Origin: Argonema antarcticum A004/B2
GTDB lineage: Bacteria; Cyanobacteriota; Cyanobacteriia; Cyanobacteriales; Aerosakkonemataceae
NCBI RefSeq assembly: GCF_023333585.1
Contig: NZ_JAIQZN010000014.1
Span: 40,756-104,755, forward strand
Length of the DNA: 64,000 bases
Direction: 5' to 3'
The position numbers were made by a program, and so were the translations under genes. Positions within the stretch are counted from its first letter, which is position 1. The number at the start of each line of letters is the position of its first letter. Under the pieces are notes generated by a model. It ran no database searches. It was not told the DNA's origin and saw only the letters and a program-made list of their open reading frames with translations. Below, one piece after another: positions 24,177-34,413 of this stretch.

Positions 24177-24986
24177 TCATTGATAAATGTAAAAATGACC
24201 GTATTCCTTAAAACCTAGCCGTGAGTAGAGATTCTTACCGTCTTCTGATGCTTGTAAAGTCGCAGTCTGATAACCTTGTTTTTTGGCATCACAAAGTGCA
24301 GTTAAAGTCATCGCCGTGCCAAGTCCGCGTTTTCTATATTTTTCCAGAGTAACCACACCATAAATACCCGCCACTCCCGCGTCCAAAAATAATTCGCTAG
24401 TGGCGATCGGTTCGTTGTCTAAGTAACCGATATAGAAGAGAACCGGACTTTCTGAATCGAATGCTATTGCTGCTGCTTGTTGATAGAATTTGATAACAGA
24501 AGGATCTGGGGGATTCCAACAAGCAGCGATTATATGAGCATAATGTTCAAGATGTTCAAGTTTAGTGGCTTTTCGGATATTTAAATCTTTGAACAACAAA
24601 TCATTTTCAGAAAGTAGGTTTAAATCCAGTGCCATACCTGCTGCTTGTTCAACTCGTTTTAATCCATGTTTTTCTAAATGTTCGGCTAGGTTAGCAGGTT
24701 GAGAATTAGGCCCAATCCACCAGGCGATCGGCAATTGTCGTTGCTGGAAATAATTGAGAGCAAAATCGATGCGAGAATCTACTTCTGATTCAGGGAAATT
24801 TGCCCGACACACATAGTTGAAAGTATCCGATGGTAGTCTTGAATCGATCAGTAACATATCCGGTTTATCGATAACTTCCATCGTGGATAGATGGCGGGCA
24901 AAGTAGGACTTATGTCCAAACATATTGAATTCGATCGCTCTAATTACTTCCGCTTCGGTATTTTGTCCAAGTTGAATTTTTGTCAA
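24177..24986 (-). CDS. GNAT-family N-acetyltransferase
   Basis: A 269-residue protein. The C-terminal half is a GNAT domain: GIYGVVTLEKYRKRGLGTAM (Q/R-x-x-G-x-G/A acetyl-CoA loop as RKRGLGTAM) and ATLQASEDGKNLYSRLGFKE. The N-terminal half (WWIGPNSQPANLAEHLEKHG) is typical of two-domain GNATs. It sits inside the molybdenum hydroxylase operon between the Mo subunit and XdhC. Substrate unknown; its position suggests a link to the product or substrate of the oxidoreductase. Confidence 0.82.
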   Translation of the reverse strand: MTKIQLGQNTEAEVIRAIEFNMFGHKSYFARHLSTMEVIDKPDMLLIDSRLPSDTFNYVCRANFPESEVDSRIDFALNYFQQRQLPIAWWIGPNSQPANLAEHLEKHGLKRVEQAAGMALDLNLLSENDLLFKDLNIRKATKLEHLEHYAHIIAACWNPPDPSVIKFYQQAAAIAFDSESPVLFYIGYLDNEPIATSELFLDAGVAGIYGVVTLEKYRKRGLGTAMTLTALCDAKKQGYQTATLQASEDGKNLYSRLGFKEYGHFYIYQ

Positions 24987-25004
24987 AATATTGTCCTTCC
25001 TACC

Positions 25005-27212
25005 TTACAGTAATTTGTCGGGTGTAATTGGCAGATCGCGAATGCGTTTGCCAGTGGCGTGATAAATAGCATTTGCTATTGCGGCGATAATGCCGGTTAT
25101 GCCAACTTCACCAGCACCTTTTACGCCAATAGGATTTACGTGGGTATCTACTTCATCTATAAAATAGATATCAATTGGGGGAATATCGGCGTTGACGGGA
25201 AGGTGATACTCGGCTAAATTGTCATTCACAATTCGTCCCGTGTGCGGATCGGTGATGGTTTCTTCATGCAATGCCATACCGATGCCCATAATTGTGGCAC
25301 CACTTATTTGCGATCGGGCCGTCTTTTCGTTTAAAATCCGTCCAGCAGCAAACGCCCCCACCACGCGGGTAAGACGCACCTCACCCAACTCAGGATCGAC
25401 CCGCACCTCGACAAAATGCGCCCCGAAAGAACACTTGGCAAATTCCTCTTCTTCTTCTGGTTTGGCATCAAAGTTGGCATCAATATATTCGAGATTGTGG
25501 CGTGCCAAAACTGCCTGATAAGTTTCCCCTTTAGCTGAATTGTTCTTAACAAAAATGCGTTCTTGTGATGTTTCGATATCCGGTTCGGGAACTCCGTAAA
25601 GGGGGGAATTCGGGTCTTTTTGCGCCAACGCCACCACCTTAGCCCGGACTGCCTTTGCCGCGCCATGTACCGCAGTCCCGACACTAGCAGCAGTACCCGA
25701 ACCGACAGTACCGGGCGATCGCGCTAATTCCGTATCCCCAAACTCAAACCGCACCTTCTCCACCGGCACACCCAACATATCTGCCGTCAGTTGCGCCATT
25801 ACCGTTGCCGTTCCCGTGCCAATTTCCTGGGAACCACTTTGCACCACAACGCTGCCATCTGCAAAGATACGTGCAATAGCAGAAGCGGGAAAATGTTCCA
25901 TCGGGAAACAAGCACTTGCCATACCCATACCAATCAGATAACGATCGTCTCGCATAGAACCCGGTTCTGGGGTACGGCGCGACCAACCAAATTTTTCTGC
26001 CGCCAATGCGTAACACTCTTTAAGCGATTTACTCGACCAGGGAACTTGCCGTGCGGGATGCACTTCAGCGTAATTGCGAAGTCGCAACTCGATCGGATCG
26101 AGCTTGAGGGCCCAGGCAAGTTCATCCATTGCCGATTCTAGGGCAAATGTCCCCACACTTTCTCCCGGTGCCCGCATAATGGTTGGCGTTCCCTTATTTA
26201 GTGGCACTACGCTTTGCGCTGTTCGCAGATTGGGAACGGCGTACATCGTGCGAGAGGTTGTGGTAAAGGTTTCCACAAATTCGTCAAATATGGAAGTTTG
26301 GGAGATGCCTTGATGAATCAGTGCTGTGAGGCGACCCTCTGGCGTTGCGCCTAATTTGATCTGCTGTTCGGTTTCGCTACGATGTCCGACAAGTCCGAAC
26401 ATTTGTTCGCGAGTGAGGACAATTTTTACCGGACGGCGAAACTGGCGTGCTGCGATCGCAGCTAAGGGAGTATGGGCCCACAGTCCGTATTTACAACCAA
26501 ACGAACCACCGATAAACTTGCATAGCACGCGCACGTTTGCGTGCGGGATGCCCAACATCTTTGCCAATCCCTCACGCATACCGAAGATATACTGGGTGGA
26601 ATCGTAAACGGTGAGGTTTTCTCCCTCCCAAACCGCTGCTGTGGCGTGGGGTTCCATCGGATTGTGATGTTCGGTGGGGGTGGTGTAGGTCGCTTCTATT
26701 TTTACCTCTGCTTTGGCAAATTCGGCATCCGCATCGCCTAGCGCGAATTCTACGGTGAATTCAACGAATTTTTCGATCGGATATGCCCGATCTCTTTCTT
26801 TTCCCATCTCGGTTAGAGGTGTTTCCACTACATAATCAACTTTGACGAGAGAAGCAGCGTAGGTAGCGCGTTCTAGAGTATCGGCGATCGCAACGCCAAT
26901 TGCTTGACCGCTGTAGTAAATTGTGGAATTTTGCAAAGGTGCAAGTTTTTCTCCCGCCGCACCTTCGTGACCGAAGTTGGGACGGGCGTAGAGTTTGGGC
27001 GCATCCAGGTGGGTGATGATGCCAATTACGCCGGGGGATTTTTCGGCAACGCTGGTGTTGATGTGTTTGATGCGACCGCGTGCGATCGTGCTGGTAATTA
27101 TGACACCATAAGCGATATTTTCGAGAGGAATTTCGCCAGAGTATTTGGCCTCACCAGTTACTTTTAGGCGACCGTCAACTCGATTTATGGGTTTGCCAAT
27201 TGTTTTATTCAT
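25005..27212 (-). CDS. molybdenum-binding subunit of xanthine/aldehyde dehydrogenase (PaoC/YagR-like)
   Basis: A 735-residue catalytic subunit. Seen: GKPINRVDGRLKVTGEAKYS at the N-terminus, FIGGSFGCKYGLWAHTPLAA, IMRAPGESVGTFALESAMDE, GSQEIGTGTATVMAQLTADM and the active-site loop GVKGAGEVG with Glu at residue 702. It carries the Mo-molybdopterin cofactor and hydroxylates aldehydes or purines with water-derived oxygen. Operon order Fe-S, FAD, Mo matches paoABC. The size and the FAD subunit with four extra Cys fit the PaoABC branch (aldehydes) better than XdhABC; substrate is not certain. No Tat signal is present on the Fe-S subunit, so a cytoplasmic place is likely. Confidence 0.9.
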   Translation of the reverse strand: MNKTIGKPINRVDGRLKVTGEAKYSGEIPLENIAYGVIITSTIARGRIKHINTSVAEKSPGVIGIITHLDAPKLYARPNFGHEGAAGEKLAPLQNSTIYYSGQAIGVAIADTLERATYAASLVKVDYVVETPLTEMGKERDRAYPIEKFVEFTVEFALGDADAEFAKAEVKIEATYTTPTEHHNPMEPHATAAVWEGENLTVYDSTQYIFGMREGLAKMLGIPHANVRVLCKFIGGSFGCKYGLWAHTPLAAIAARQFRRPVKIVLTREQMFGLVGHRSETEQQIKLGATPEGRLTALIHQGISQTSIFDEFVETFTTTSRTMYAVPNLRTAQSVVPLNKGTPTIMRAPGESVGTFALESAMDELAWALKLDPIELRLRNYAEVHPARQVPWSSKSLKECYALAAEKFGWSRRTPEPGSMRDDRYLIGMGMASACFPMEHFPASAIARIFADGSVVVQSGSQEIGTGTATVMAQLTADMLGVPVEKVRFEFGDTELARSPGTVGSGTAASVGTAVHGAAKAVRAKVVALAQKDPNSPLYGVPEPDIETSQERIFVKNNSAKGETYQAVLARHNLEYIDANFDAKPEEEEEFAKCSFGAHFVEVRVDPELGEVRLTRVVGAFAAGRILNEKTARSQISGATIMGIGMALHEETITDPHTGRIVNDNLAEYHLPVNADIPPIDIYFIDEVDTHVNPIGVKGAGEVGITGIIAAIANAIYHATGKRIRDLPITPDKLL

Positions 27213-27225
27213 ATCATGTCCTTAC

Positions 27226-27341
27226 GCATCGGTTACTAAAAAATTCCTGTTCTTATTCTTATCTGTGTTCATCTGTGTTCATCTCTCTTCATCTGTGGTA
27301 AAAATTTAACCAACGATAATAACAGACAATTTGACGATATC
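27226..27341 (+). repeat. interspersed repeat, ATCTGCGTT family, copy 2
   Basis: GCATCGGTTACTAAAAAATT, CTTATCTGTGTTCATCTGTG, CATCTGTGGTAAAAATTTAA and CAATTTGACGATATC follow the same order as copy 1 at 14758. It lies between the Mo and FAD subunit genes of the operon, an unusual place that could affect their joint expression. Confidence 0.8.
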
Positions 27342-27394
27342 AGATGTTTTTTTTTACGAACCACTAAGAAAAGAGAAAAGATTCGATCGATGTT

Positions 27395-28378
27395 TTAAGA
27401 TTTCTCTGTTGCATTTATCAATGCCCGAACGATCGCACGTTTTGCCATTTCGACTTTAAATTGATTGTGTCGGTATGGTTTGGCCTCCCTGATGGTTGCT
27501 GTAGCAGCAGCTGCGAAGGTTTCTTCGGTGGGTTTGGCACCGACTAAAATATCTTCTGCGACGAATGCCCGCCAAGGTTTATGGGCAACTCCACCTAATG
27601 CTATTCTTGCTGCTTTAATTGTGCCATTCTCAATCTCAAGGGCAGCAGCAACGGAAACTAGGGCAAAAGCATAGGAAGCGCGATCTCTAACTTTGAGATA
27701 GTGATAGTTTTTGGCAAAGGGTGAGTTTGGTAAATCGATAGCTACGATTAGTTCATCTTGTTCTAGTACGGTATCTCTTTCTGGTATGTCTCCAGGTAAA
27801 CGGTGAAAGTCTGCGATAGGAATAATGCGATCGCCATTTGAACCCGCAACGCGCACTTTAGCATCTAGCGCCGCCAGTCCCACGCACATATCCGAAGGAT
27901 GGGTGGCGATGCACTTGTCGCTTGCCCCAAAGATAGCGTGAATGCGGTTATATCCCTCAATTGCGGCACAACCGGCACCGGGATCTCTTTTGTTGCAAGG
28001 TGCTGCAATATCCATAAAATAGTAGCAGCGCGTTCTCTGCATCAAATTGCCGCCGACTGTTGCCATATTGCGGAGTTGCGGCGATGCGCCTGCCAGGATA
28101 GCTTGGGAAAGGAGGGGGTAATGCGATCGCACTTCTGGATTATATGCTAAATCGCTATTCCTTGCTAACGCCCCTATTCGCAAACCATCGGAATTTATTT
28201 CAATTTCGGATAACGGTAATTGGGTAATATCAACAAGTCGATCGGGTTGCGCTACTTCTACTTTCATCAAATCGATTAAGTTCGTGCCACCCGCAATAAA
28301 TTTTGCGCTTTGACGATCGGCAACTCCCTGAATAGCTGTGTTTTGATTGGTTGCACGCACGTAACTGAATGGTTTCAT
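27395..28378 (-). CDS. FAD-binding subunit of molybdenum hydroxylase (PaoB/YagS-like)
   Basis: A 327-residue FAD subunit: FIAGGTNLIDLM (27-38) and ATVGGNLMQR (106-115) bind FAD. Cys118, Cys128, Cys137 and Cys156 in RTRCYYF, APCNKRDPGAGC and SDKCIATHP match the extra [4Fe-4S] site of PaoB, which ordinary xanthine dehydrogenase FAD subunits lack. It passes electrons from the Fe-S clusters to an acceptor. The gap to the Mo gene (182 bases) is filled by a repeat; the gap to the Fe-S gene is 117 bases. Confidence 0.9.
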   Translation of the reverse strand: MKPFSYVRATNQNTAIQGVADRQSAKFIAGGTNLIDLMKVEVAQPDRLVDITQLPLSEIEINSDGLRIGALARNSDLAYNPEVRSHYPLLSQAILAGASPQLRNMATVGGNLMQRTRCYYFMDIAAPCNKRDPGAGCAAIEGYNRIHAIFGASDKCIATHPSDMCVGLAALDAKVRVAGSNGDRIIPIADFHRLPGDIPERDTVLEQDELIVAIDLPNSPFAKNYHYLKVRDRASYAFALVSVAAALEIENGTIKAARIALGGVAHKPWRAFVAEDILVGAKPTEETFAAAATATIREAKPYRHNQFKVEMAKRAIVRALINATEKS

Positions 28379-28495
28379 GGTTTAGATCGTGTTTGGTTGC
28401 ATCGTTAGTACATGAATGATAAGCTGCTACGCATCTAATTTGATAGTCAGTTTTTCTGAACTTCTTGTGGGATGGGCAGGAAAATACAGATTTGG

Positions 28496-28981
28496 TTACA
28501 AATTTGGTTGCATTTGGCGAACCTCTTGAATAGCGGCAACAATACCGGGATAAGCGCTGCAACGACAGATATTCCCACTCATACACTCTTTGATTTCGGC
28601 ATCGTCACTGGGGCATCCTTCAGCTAAAAGACCAACGGCGGACATAATTTGACCGGGGGTACAATATCCACACTGAAATCCATCGTGTTTAATGAAGGCA
28701 GCTTGCATTGGATGCAGTTCGTCACCTTTTGCCAGTTCTTCAATTGTGGTAATTTCAGTTTCTTGATACATGACGGCAAGTGTTAGGCAAGAGTTGATGC
28801 GCCGTCCATCAACTAACACTGTACAAGCGCCACACTGACCGCGATCGCAACCTTTTTTAGTGCCAGTCAATCCAATTTTCTCTCGTAGCGCATCCAGTAA
28901 TGTGACACGCGGGTCAATTTGCAGGGTATGTTGAGTGCCGTTGACCTTCAAAAGCAAATTCAAGTTGTCGGAATTGACCAT
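28496..28981 (-). CDS. 2Fe-2S subunit of molybdenum hydroxylase (PaoA/YagT-like)
   Basis: A 161-residue Fe-S subunit from the ATG at 28981 (an upstream in-frame start at 29011 would add ten residues). Plant-type ferredoxin cluster: [13 protein letters not shown] (C45, C50, C53) and C65. Second cluster: [14 protein letters not shown] (C104, C107) and [11 protein letters not shown] (C139, C141). It relays electrons from the Mo site to FAD. Unlike E. coli PaoA there is no twin-arginine signal peptide. First gene of the operon. Confidence 0.92.
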   Translation of the reverse strand: MVNSDNLNLLLKVNGTQHTLQIDPRVTLLDALREKIGLTGTKKGCDRGQCGACTVLVDGRRINSCLTLAVMYQETEITTIEELAKGDELHPMQAAFIKHDGFQCGYCTPGQIMSAVGLLAEGCPSDDAEIKECMSGNICRCSAYPGIVAAIQEVRQMQPNL

Positions 28982-29059
28982 AATAAATGCGATCGACCTC
29001 CATAGTAACAAAAGAAAAATAAAACTTAGGGTGTCGGCAAGACACCCTACATCTATTAG

Positions 29060-32000
29060 TTAAAACTCAAGTAACCGCTGTAGTTGAATCTCCACCCTAT
29101 CTGGGCGATTGTTAAGTTCGTAGCCCAAATCGTAGATCGTTTTCTCCAACAAATACCCATCCAGCAAAACTTGCAGTTCTTGCTTATTCTTTGGTAAGAA
29201 GCTATCTTTCCCTGCAACTTCTAGATAGGAATTAAGAAAAGCAGCACTCACCCATTTGTACCAAAATGTACTCCAAGCTGTCATGACGGGAAGATTGTCA
29301 AGGCGAATCGTACCGCTTTCTATTTCGCTGCGGAGTGCAATGTTAGCAGCATGATAGAAAGATTGCAGCATTCCAGCTACATCTCGTAGGGCCGATCGCT
29401 TCATGCGTCGTTCGCTTAAAGTGCGAGTCGGATCGCCTTCAAAATCAATGATAATGAAGTCATTACCCGTGTAAAGCACTTGTCCTAAATGATAATCTTC
29501 ATGATAGCGGGTACGCATCGCCGTAATCTTTTCATTCAGGATTAACTGGAATCGTCCCAGAAATTCTTCTTGGCGATTGAGGACAAGATGCCCCAATTTT
29601 TGGGTGTCGGGTGGTAAAGATTTCAATTGTTTTTTCAACAACAAAAATACTTGTCCAGTCAGGTTGCGTGCATACTGGTAGATAGAACGCTGGTAAAATG
29701 TTGAGAAGGGTTCTGGGGCAAAGTTGGGATTTTCTCGATCGGAAGCTAAAGCAACATGAAGTTCGGCGGTAGACTGACCCAAAAGTTGCGCTAAAGCTAA
29801 GTAGGAACCGATCGTTTGGTTTGCTAATGGGGGAATATCCGTTCCCTGTAAATCTAACAGGGAAACTGCGGGAATGGGTACTTCGGTAATTTCTGTTTGC
29901 TGGGTAGTAATGCGATCGAAGTAGTCGCGCAGACTATCGAGGGTATAGTCCCAGCTATTCCGGGCATCTTGGACATATTCTTGCAATATCGCCACTGTAA
30001 TTGCTTCGGTTTTTGAGCGACGATACTCCAGATATCCGGTGATAGGGGTAAAGTGTTTCAAAAGTTTTTTGTCACCCAGGAAGCGCCGGATCTCCAGATC
30101 TGGGTTAACGCCTTCCTCAACTTTGCGGAAGAGTTTGAGGATAAAGCGATCGCCATAAACTACAGAAGTATTCCTATGTTCTCCTCGCATAAGATTTGTT
30201 TCGAGGTGAATATTTAAAGCTTCTGGAGGAAATAGATCGGTTGTAGTCGCAACCAGTTCTCCTACCATTCCCCGGTAGGAACTATTGTGGACAATTCCAG
30301 TCAGCAGGGAGGTAAGAAAATTCTTGTCCGCTATAGCATCGAATAATACCCCAATTTCATCTTTTCCTTGCACCTGAAGACGTGCGATCGCACAGGCGCT
30401 GCTGTCCGCCAAAAAATGTATTGCTGACTCGCCCTCTGCGTAAGATAGGAAGAGTTGATAAGTTTGGGGTTCTCCTTGGATATACTCGACCCGCAACAGA
30501 ATTATCCTAGCTTCTTTATCTTTATAGGATATCGGGATCGCTTCCACGATATTTGCATTAGAAATAGTTCTGTCTTTGTGGGCGAACCAGGAACAGGTAT
30601 ACAGATAATCCGACAGAATAGACTCCAGAGTCGCTTTCAATTCTGGTTGGGAAAAAACATTTTGCCACTTGCCGCTGACAGCTAAAGTCGGTAACTGTGT
30701 TTGCGGTTTCGGCATCTGGTTTAAGCTGGGTTGAGGTTTGAGAGTAAACCAATAAAATGCGTAGGGACTAATGCTGATGAAGTAGGGCGAATCGCCGATG
30801 GTTGGGAACTGAGTGCGACCAAAAATTTCTACTGGCATTACGCCTTTGAAGGGTGATAAATCAAGTTCCACTGTTTGCACAAAGCGCGATAAATTCGCCA
30901 CCACTAAGATGCGTTCGTCACCGTAAGTGCGGATGAAGGCAAGCACTTTGCGGTTTTCTGGATGCAGGAATTCAAAAGTTCCTTTACCGAATGCTTGGAA
31001 ACGCTTGCGGGTTGCCATCAGGCGTCTCATGAAATGCCAGAGAGAATTGGGGTTACTCCGTTGTGCCTCTACGTTGATTGCTTCGTAGTGATATTCTGAC
31101 TCAACGATGATGGGTAAATACAATTTCTGGGGATTGGCGCGACTGAAACCGGCGTTGCGATCGCCAGTCCACTGCATGGGGGTGCGAACGCCGTTGCGAT
31201 CGCCTACATAAACGTTATCTCCCATGCCAATTTCATCCCCGTAGTAGAGGACGGGAGTTCCAGGGAGTGACAGCAGCAAGCTATTGAGTAATTCGATCTG
31301 ACGGCGATCGTTACTCAACAGAGGTGCCAATCGGCGGCGAATGCCCAAATTTATTCTCATTTCGGTATCTTGGGCATAAACGCGATACATATAGTCCCGA
31401 TCTTCGTCTGTCACCATTTCCAGGGTGAGTTCGTCGTGATTGCGAAGAAATAATGCCCACTGACAATTATCGGGAATGGTAGGAGTTTGTTTGAGAATGT
31501 CGATAATCGGAAAGCTATCTTCCATCCGCAGTGACATGAACAAGCGCGGCATGAGGGGAAAATGGAAGTTCATGTGACACTCATCACCATCCCCGTAATA
31601 TTGTGCCGCATCTTCAGGCCATTGATTCGCCTCAGCTAGCAACATCCGGTGAGGGTATTTGGCGTCTGTGCGCGATCGCAGTTGCTTCAGAAAATGATGA
31701 GTTTCTGCCAGATTTTCGCAGTTAGTTCCCTCCCGTTCGTACAGATAAGGAACCGCATCCATACGTAACCCATCTACCCCCATATCCAACCAGAAATCGA
31801 GAACTTCAAACACCGCCTCGCGTACAGATGGATTGTCATAATTTAGGTCTGGTTGATGGGAGTAGAAGCGATGCCAGTAATAAGCTTTTGCAACAGAATC
31901 CCAAGCCCAATTAGATGTTTCAAAATCTTTGAAAATTATCCTCGCTTCCTCATATTTTTCTGGGCGATCATTCCAAACGTAAAAATCTCGTTCCTTACTG

Positions 32001-32395
32001 CCCTTGGGTGCCCTACGCGCCCGCTGAAACCACGGATGCCGGTCAGAAGTATGGTTAATAATTAACTCAATAATTACGCGAATATCTCGTTGATGAGCTG
32101 CTGACAAAAACTCTTGAAAATCTGACAATGTGCCATAAATCGGGTTGACATTGGTGTAGTCTGCAATATCGTAGCCATCATCCCGTAACGGCGAAGGAAA
32201 GAAAGGCAGCAACCAGACTGCGGTGATTCCTAAATCTTGGAGATAATCCAGTTTTTCTGTCAGCCCCCGAAAGTCGCCAATGCCATCACCGTTACTATCG
32301 GCAAAGGCGCGAACAGGCACTTCATAAATGATGGCGTTCTTAAACCACAGGGGGTCGTCATTTAATGTTAAGTTCTGCATTTTCTCCACAGTCAA
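29060..32395 (-). CDS. treS: trehalose synthase (TreS) fused to maltokinase
   Basis: An 1111-residue fusion. Residues about 15-550 are a GH13 trehalose synthase: AIIYEVPVRAFADSNGDGIG, DGLRMDAVPYLYEREG with nucleophile D213, LLAEANQWPED with acid/base E255 and LRNHDELTLEMV with D321. Residues about 600-1110 are a maltokinase domain (GMVGELVATTTDLFPPEALN, SVVYGDRFILKLFRKVEEGV, DYHLGQVLYTGNDFIIIDFE with HxGQ...DFEGD). TreS interconverts maltose and trehalose, and the kinase makes maltose-1-phosphate for the GlgE glycogen pathway. No glgE is visible here. It stands just before malQ, but divergent from it. Confidence 0.93.
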   Translation of the reverse strand: MTVEKMQNLTLNDDPLWFKNAIIYEVPVRAFADSNGDGIGDFRGLTEKLDYLQDLGITAVWLLPFFPSPLRDDGYDIADYTNVNPIYGTLSDFQEFLSAAHQRDIRVIIELIINHTSDRHPWFQRARRAPKGSKERDFYVWNDRPEKYEEARIIFKDFETSNWAWDSVAKAYYWHRFYSHQPDLNYDNPSVREAVFEVLDFWLDMGVDGLRMDAVPYLYEREGTNCENLAETHHFLKQLRSRTDAKYPHRMLLAEANQWPEDAAQYYGDGDECHMNFHFPLMPRLFMSLRMEDSFPIIDILKQTPTIPDNCQWALFLRNHDELTLEMVTDEDRDYMYRVYAQDTEMRINLGIRRRLAPLLSNDRRQIELLNSLLLSLPGTPVLYYGDEIGMGDNVYVGDRNGVRTPMQWTGDRNAGFSRANPQKLYLPIIVESEYHYEAINVEAQRSNPNSLWHFMRRLMATRKRFQAFGKGTFEFLHPENRKVLAFIRTYGDERILVVANLSRFVQTVELDLSPFKGVMPVEIFGRTQFPTIGDSPYFISISPYAFYWFTLKPQPSLNQMPKPQTQLPTLAVSGKWQNVFSQPELKATLESILSDYLYTCSWFAHKDRTISNANIVEAIPISYKDKEARIILLRVEYIQGEPQTYQLFLSYAEGESAIHFLADSSACAIARLQVQGKDEIGVLFDAIADKNFLTSLLTGIVHNSSYRGMVGELVATTTDLFPPEALNIHLETNLMRGEHRNTSVVYGDRFILKLFRKVEEGVNPDLEIRRFLGDKKLLKHFTPITGYLEYRRSKTEAITVAILQEYVQDARNSWDYTLDSLRDYFDRITTQQTEITEVPIPAVSLLDLQGTDIPPLANQTIGSYLALAQLLGQSTAELHVALASDRENPNFAPEPFSTFYQRSIYQYARNLTGQVFLLLKKQLKSLPPDTQKLGHLVLNRQEEFLGRFQLILNEKITAMRTRYHEDYHLGQVLYTGNDFIIIDFEGDPTRTLSERRMKRSALRDVAGMLQSFYHAANIALRSEIESGTIRLDNLPVMTAWSTFWYKWVSAAFLNSYLEVAGKDSFLPKNKQELQVLLDGYLLEKTIYDLGYELNNRPDRVEIQLQRLLEF

Positions 32396-32715
32396 TTTTG
32401 GATTTTAGATTTTAGATTTTGGATTTTAGATTTGAGTCTGTCACGCACGCTGGCTTAACTTTTATAGCCATAGTTTACCATTATCCTGACCTTTTGACTT
32501 ATGATAAGCTGCGATCGCATCGGGCACATCTCACCAACGGTGGAAATTGTCTTTCCAAGTCCCGTAGTAGAACCAAAATCATACCCCACGCCAAGTCAAC
32601 ACTTATCATCTGTGGTTAAAAACTTCTTCGATTCAACACACATCTATCTAAAGTATTATTGAAATCCTTTGATTCAAGCGCTATTCTTAACTTTTGGACA
32701 ATATAAAAAATTGCC
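32396..32715. other. gene-free stretch between treS and malQ
   Basis: Bases 32396-32432 hold direct copies of TTTTAGATTTTGGA-type repeats common between cyanobacterial genes (seen also near 39150, 59360 and 60015). The remainder must hold the divergent promoters of treS and malQ; I see no clear boxes. One GCGATCGC at 32512. Confidence 0.5.
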
Positions 32716-34233
32716 ATGACTTTTCAACGCTCCAGTGGAATTTTGTTACACCCGACCAGTCTGCCAAGCCGATTTGGGATTGGCGATCTGGGAAAATCGG
32801 CTTACGAATTCGTTGATTTCTTAGAGAGAAGCGGTCAAAAGTTGTGGCAAGTTCTGCCTTTGGGGCCAACCGGGTACGAACATTCTCCCTATACGATGAA
32901 CTTTAGCGCCTTTGCAGGAAATCCTTTACTTATTAGTCTTGACATATTAGCAGAAGAAGGCTTATTAAGCGCCGACGATCTGACACCGCTACCGTCAAGT
33001 CCAGACCAAAATCCTCATAAGGTTGATTTCGATAAAGTCATATCCCACAAATCTAAATTTCTCAGACTTGCTTACGATCGCTTCAAGCAATCTTTAAGCA
33101 ACAAACGCCACACAGAATTTGAACAGTTTTGTCAAGAGCAGTCTGATTGGCTGGATGACTACGTTCTGTTTATGGCGTTATCGGAAGCGAACTTGGGCAA
33201 GAGTTGGAATTATTGGGAAAGAGCGATCGCCAGACGGGAACCAGATGCCTTGAAAGCCCAAGCAGAGGTTTTGCAAGACAGCATCACGTTCCAGAAATTT
33301 TTGCAGTTTAAATTCTTTGAACAATGGAGAAAACTGCGGAAATATACCAATAATAAAAATATTAAAATTGTTGGTGATGTTTCTATTTATGTTTGTCATA
33401 ATAGTGCCGAGGTTTGGGGAAATCCAGAGATTTTTAAACTAGACCCGGAAACGTTAGAACCGGCATTTATAGCGGGTGTTCCCCCAGATTATTTCAGCGC
33501 CACCGGACAGTTGTGGGGAAATCCAGTCTATAACTGGGATGAATTGCAAAAAACTAACTATGCTTGGTGGATAAAGCGATTTAAGGCAACCTTGCAATAT
33601 GTAGACATAGTTCGTATTGACCACTTCCGAGGATTTGAAGCTTACTGGCAAGTTCCGGCTGGGGAAGAAAATGCTATTAATGGTGAGTGGGTAAAAGCGC
33701 CGGGAGTAGAATTCTTTGAAACTCTCGGCACTACTTTAGGAAATATTCCAGTATTGGCAGAGGACTTAGGTATTATCACACCGGAAGTTGAAGAATTGCG
33801 CGATAGTTTCGACTTTCCCGGTATGCGTATCTTGATGTTTGCCTTCAGCGAAGGTTCTGACAACGCTTATTTACCGCACAATTATGTAAAAAACTGCGTA
33901 GTTTACACCGGCACCCACGACAACGATACAACCTTGGGTTGGTGGAAACAAGCCAGTTCAGCAGAGAAGGAATTAGTCGCTAAATACCTTGGTTATTCAG
34001 ATCCTGAAGAAATTAAGGAAATTAATTGGGTGATGATTCGTGTAGCTTTAGCTTCAGTAGCCGACTTAGCGATCGTCCCACTCCAAGATATTTTAAGTTT
34101 GGATAATAGCGGGAGAATGAACGACCCCAGTAAAATTCCCGGTAACTGGCGCTGGCGCTACGAAACATCAGAAGTTATTACCAAAGAATTGTGCGATCGT
34201 CTTTTAGAGCTTACCCAACTTTACAGCCGATAA
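32716..34233 (+). CDS. malQ: 4-alpha-glucanotransferase (amylomaltase)
   Basis: A 505-residue GH77 enzyme of the usual length. Seen: SGILLHPTSLPSRFGIGDLG at the N-terminus, VRIDHFRGFEAYWQVPAGE with nucleophile D302, IPVLAEDLGIITPEV with E349, and YTGTHDNDTTLGWW with D402. It moves glucan segments between maltodextrins in glycogen turnover. Neighbouring TreS-maltokinase works on the maltose pool, so the pair belongs to one carbohydrate theme although they are divergent. Confidence 0.95.
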   Translation: MTFQRSSGILLHPTSLPSRFGIGDLGKSAYEFVDFLERSGQKLWQVLPLGPTGYEHSPYTMNFSAFAGNPLLISLDILAEEGLLSADDLTPLPSSPDQNPHKVDFDKVISHKSKFLRLAYDRFKQSLSNKRHTEFEQFCQEQSDWLDDYVLFMALSEANLGKSWNYWERAIARREPDALKAQAEVLQDSITFQKFLQFKFFEQWRKLRKYTNNKNIKIVGDVSIYVCHNSAEVWGNPEIFKLDPETLEPAFIAGVPPDYFSATGQLWGNPVYNWDELQKTNYAWWIKRFKATLQYVDIVRIDHFRGFEAYWQVPAGEENAINGEWVKAPGVEFFETLGTTLGNIPVLAEDLGIITPEVEELRDSFDFPGMRILMFAFSEGSDNAYLPHNYVKNCVVYTGTHDNDTTLGWWKQASSAEKELVAKYLGYSDPEEIKEINWVMIRVALASVADLAIVPLQDILSLDNSGRMNDPSKIPGNWRWRYETSEVITKELCDRLLELTQLYSR

Positions 34234-34413
34234 TTCTTCGCCCTAGCCTTGTCAGATATGTTGTTGCGCTTCAGCGCTATCTTAAAGAGCGATGACGCGC
34301 AACAACGTACCAATTTGACATTAAATCTATAATTTGCTATTCTAAATAATTAGGTATAATTGGTATTTTTTGATTGACAGTAATTTGTACACTGCTTGCT
34401 AAAGAAGGATGTT

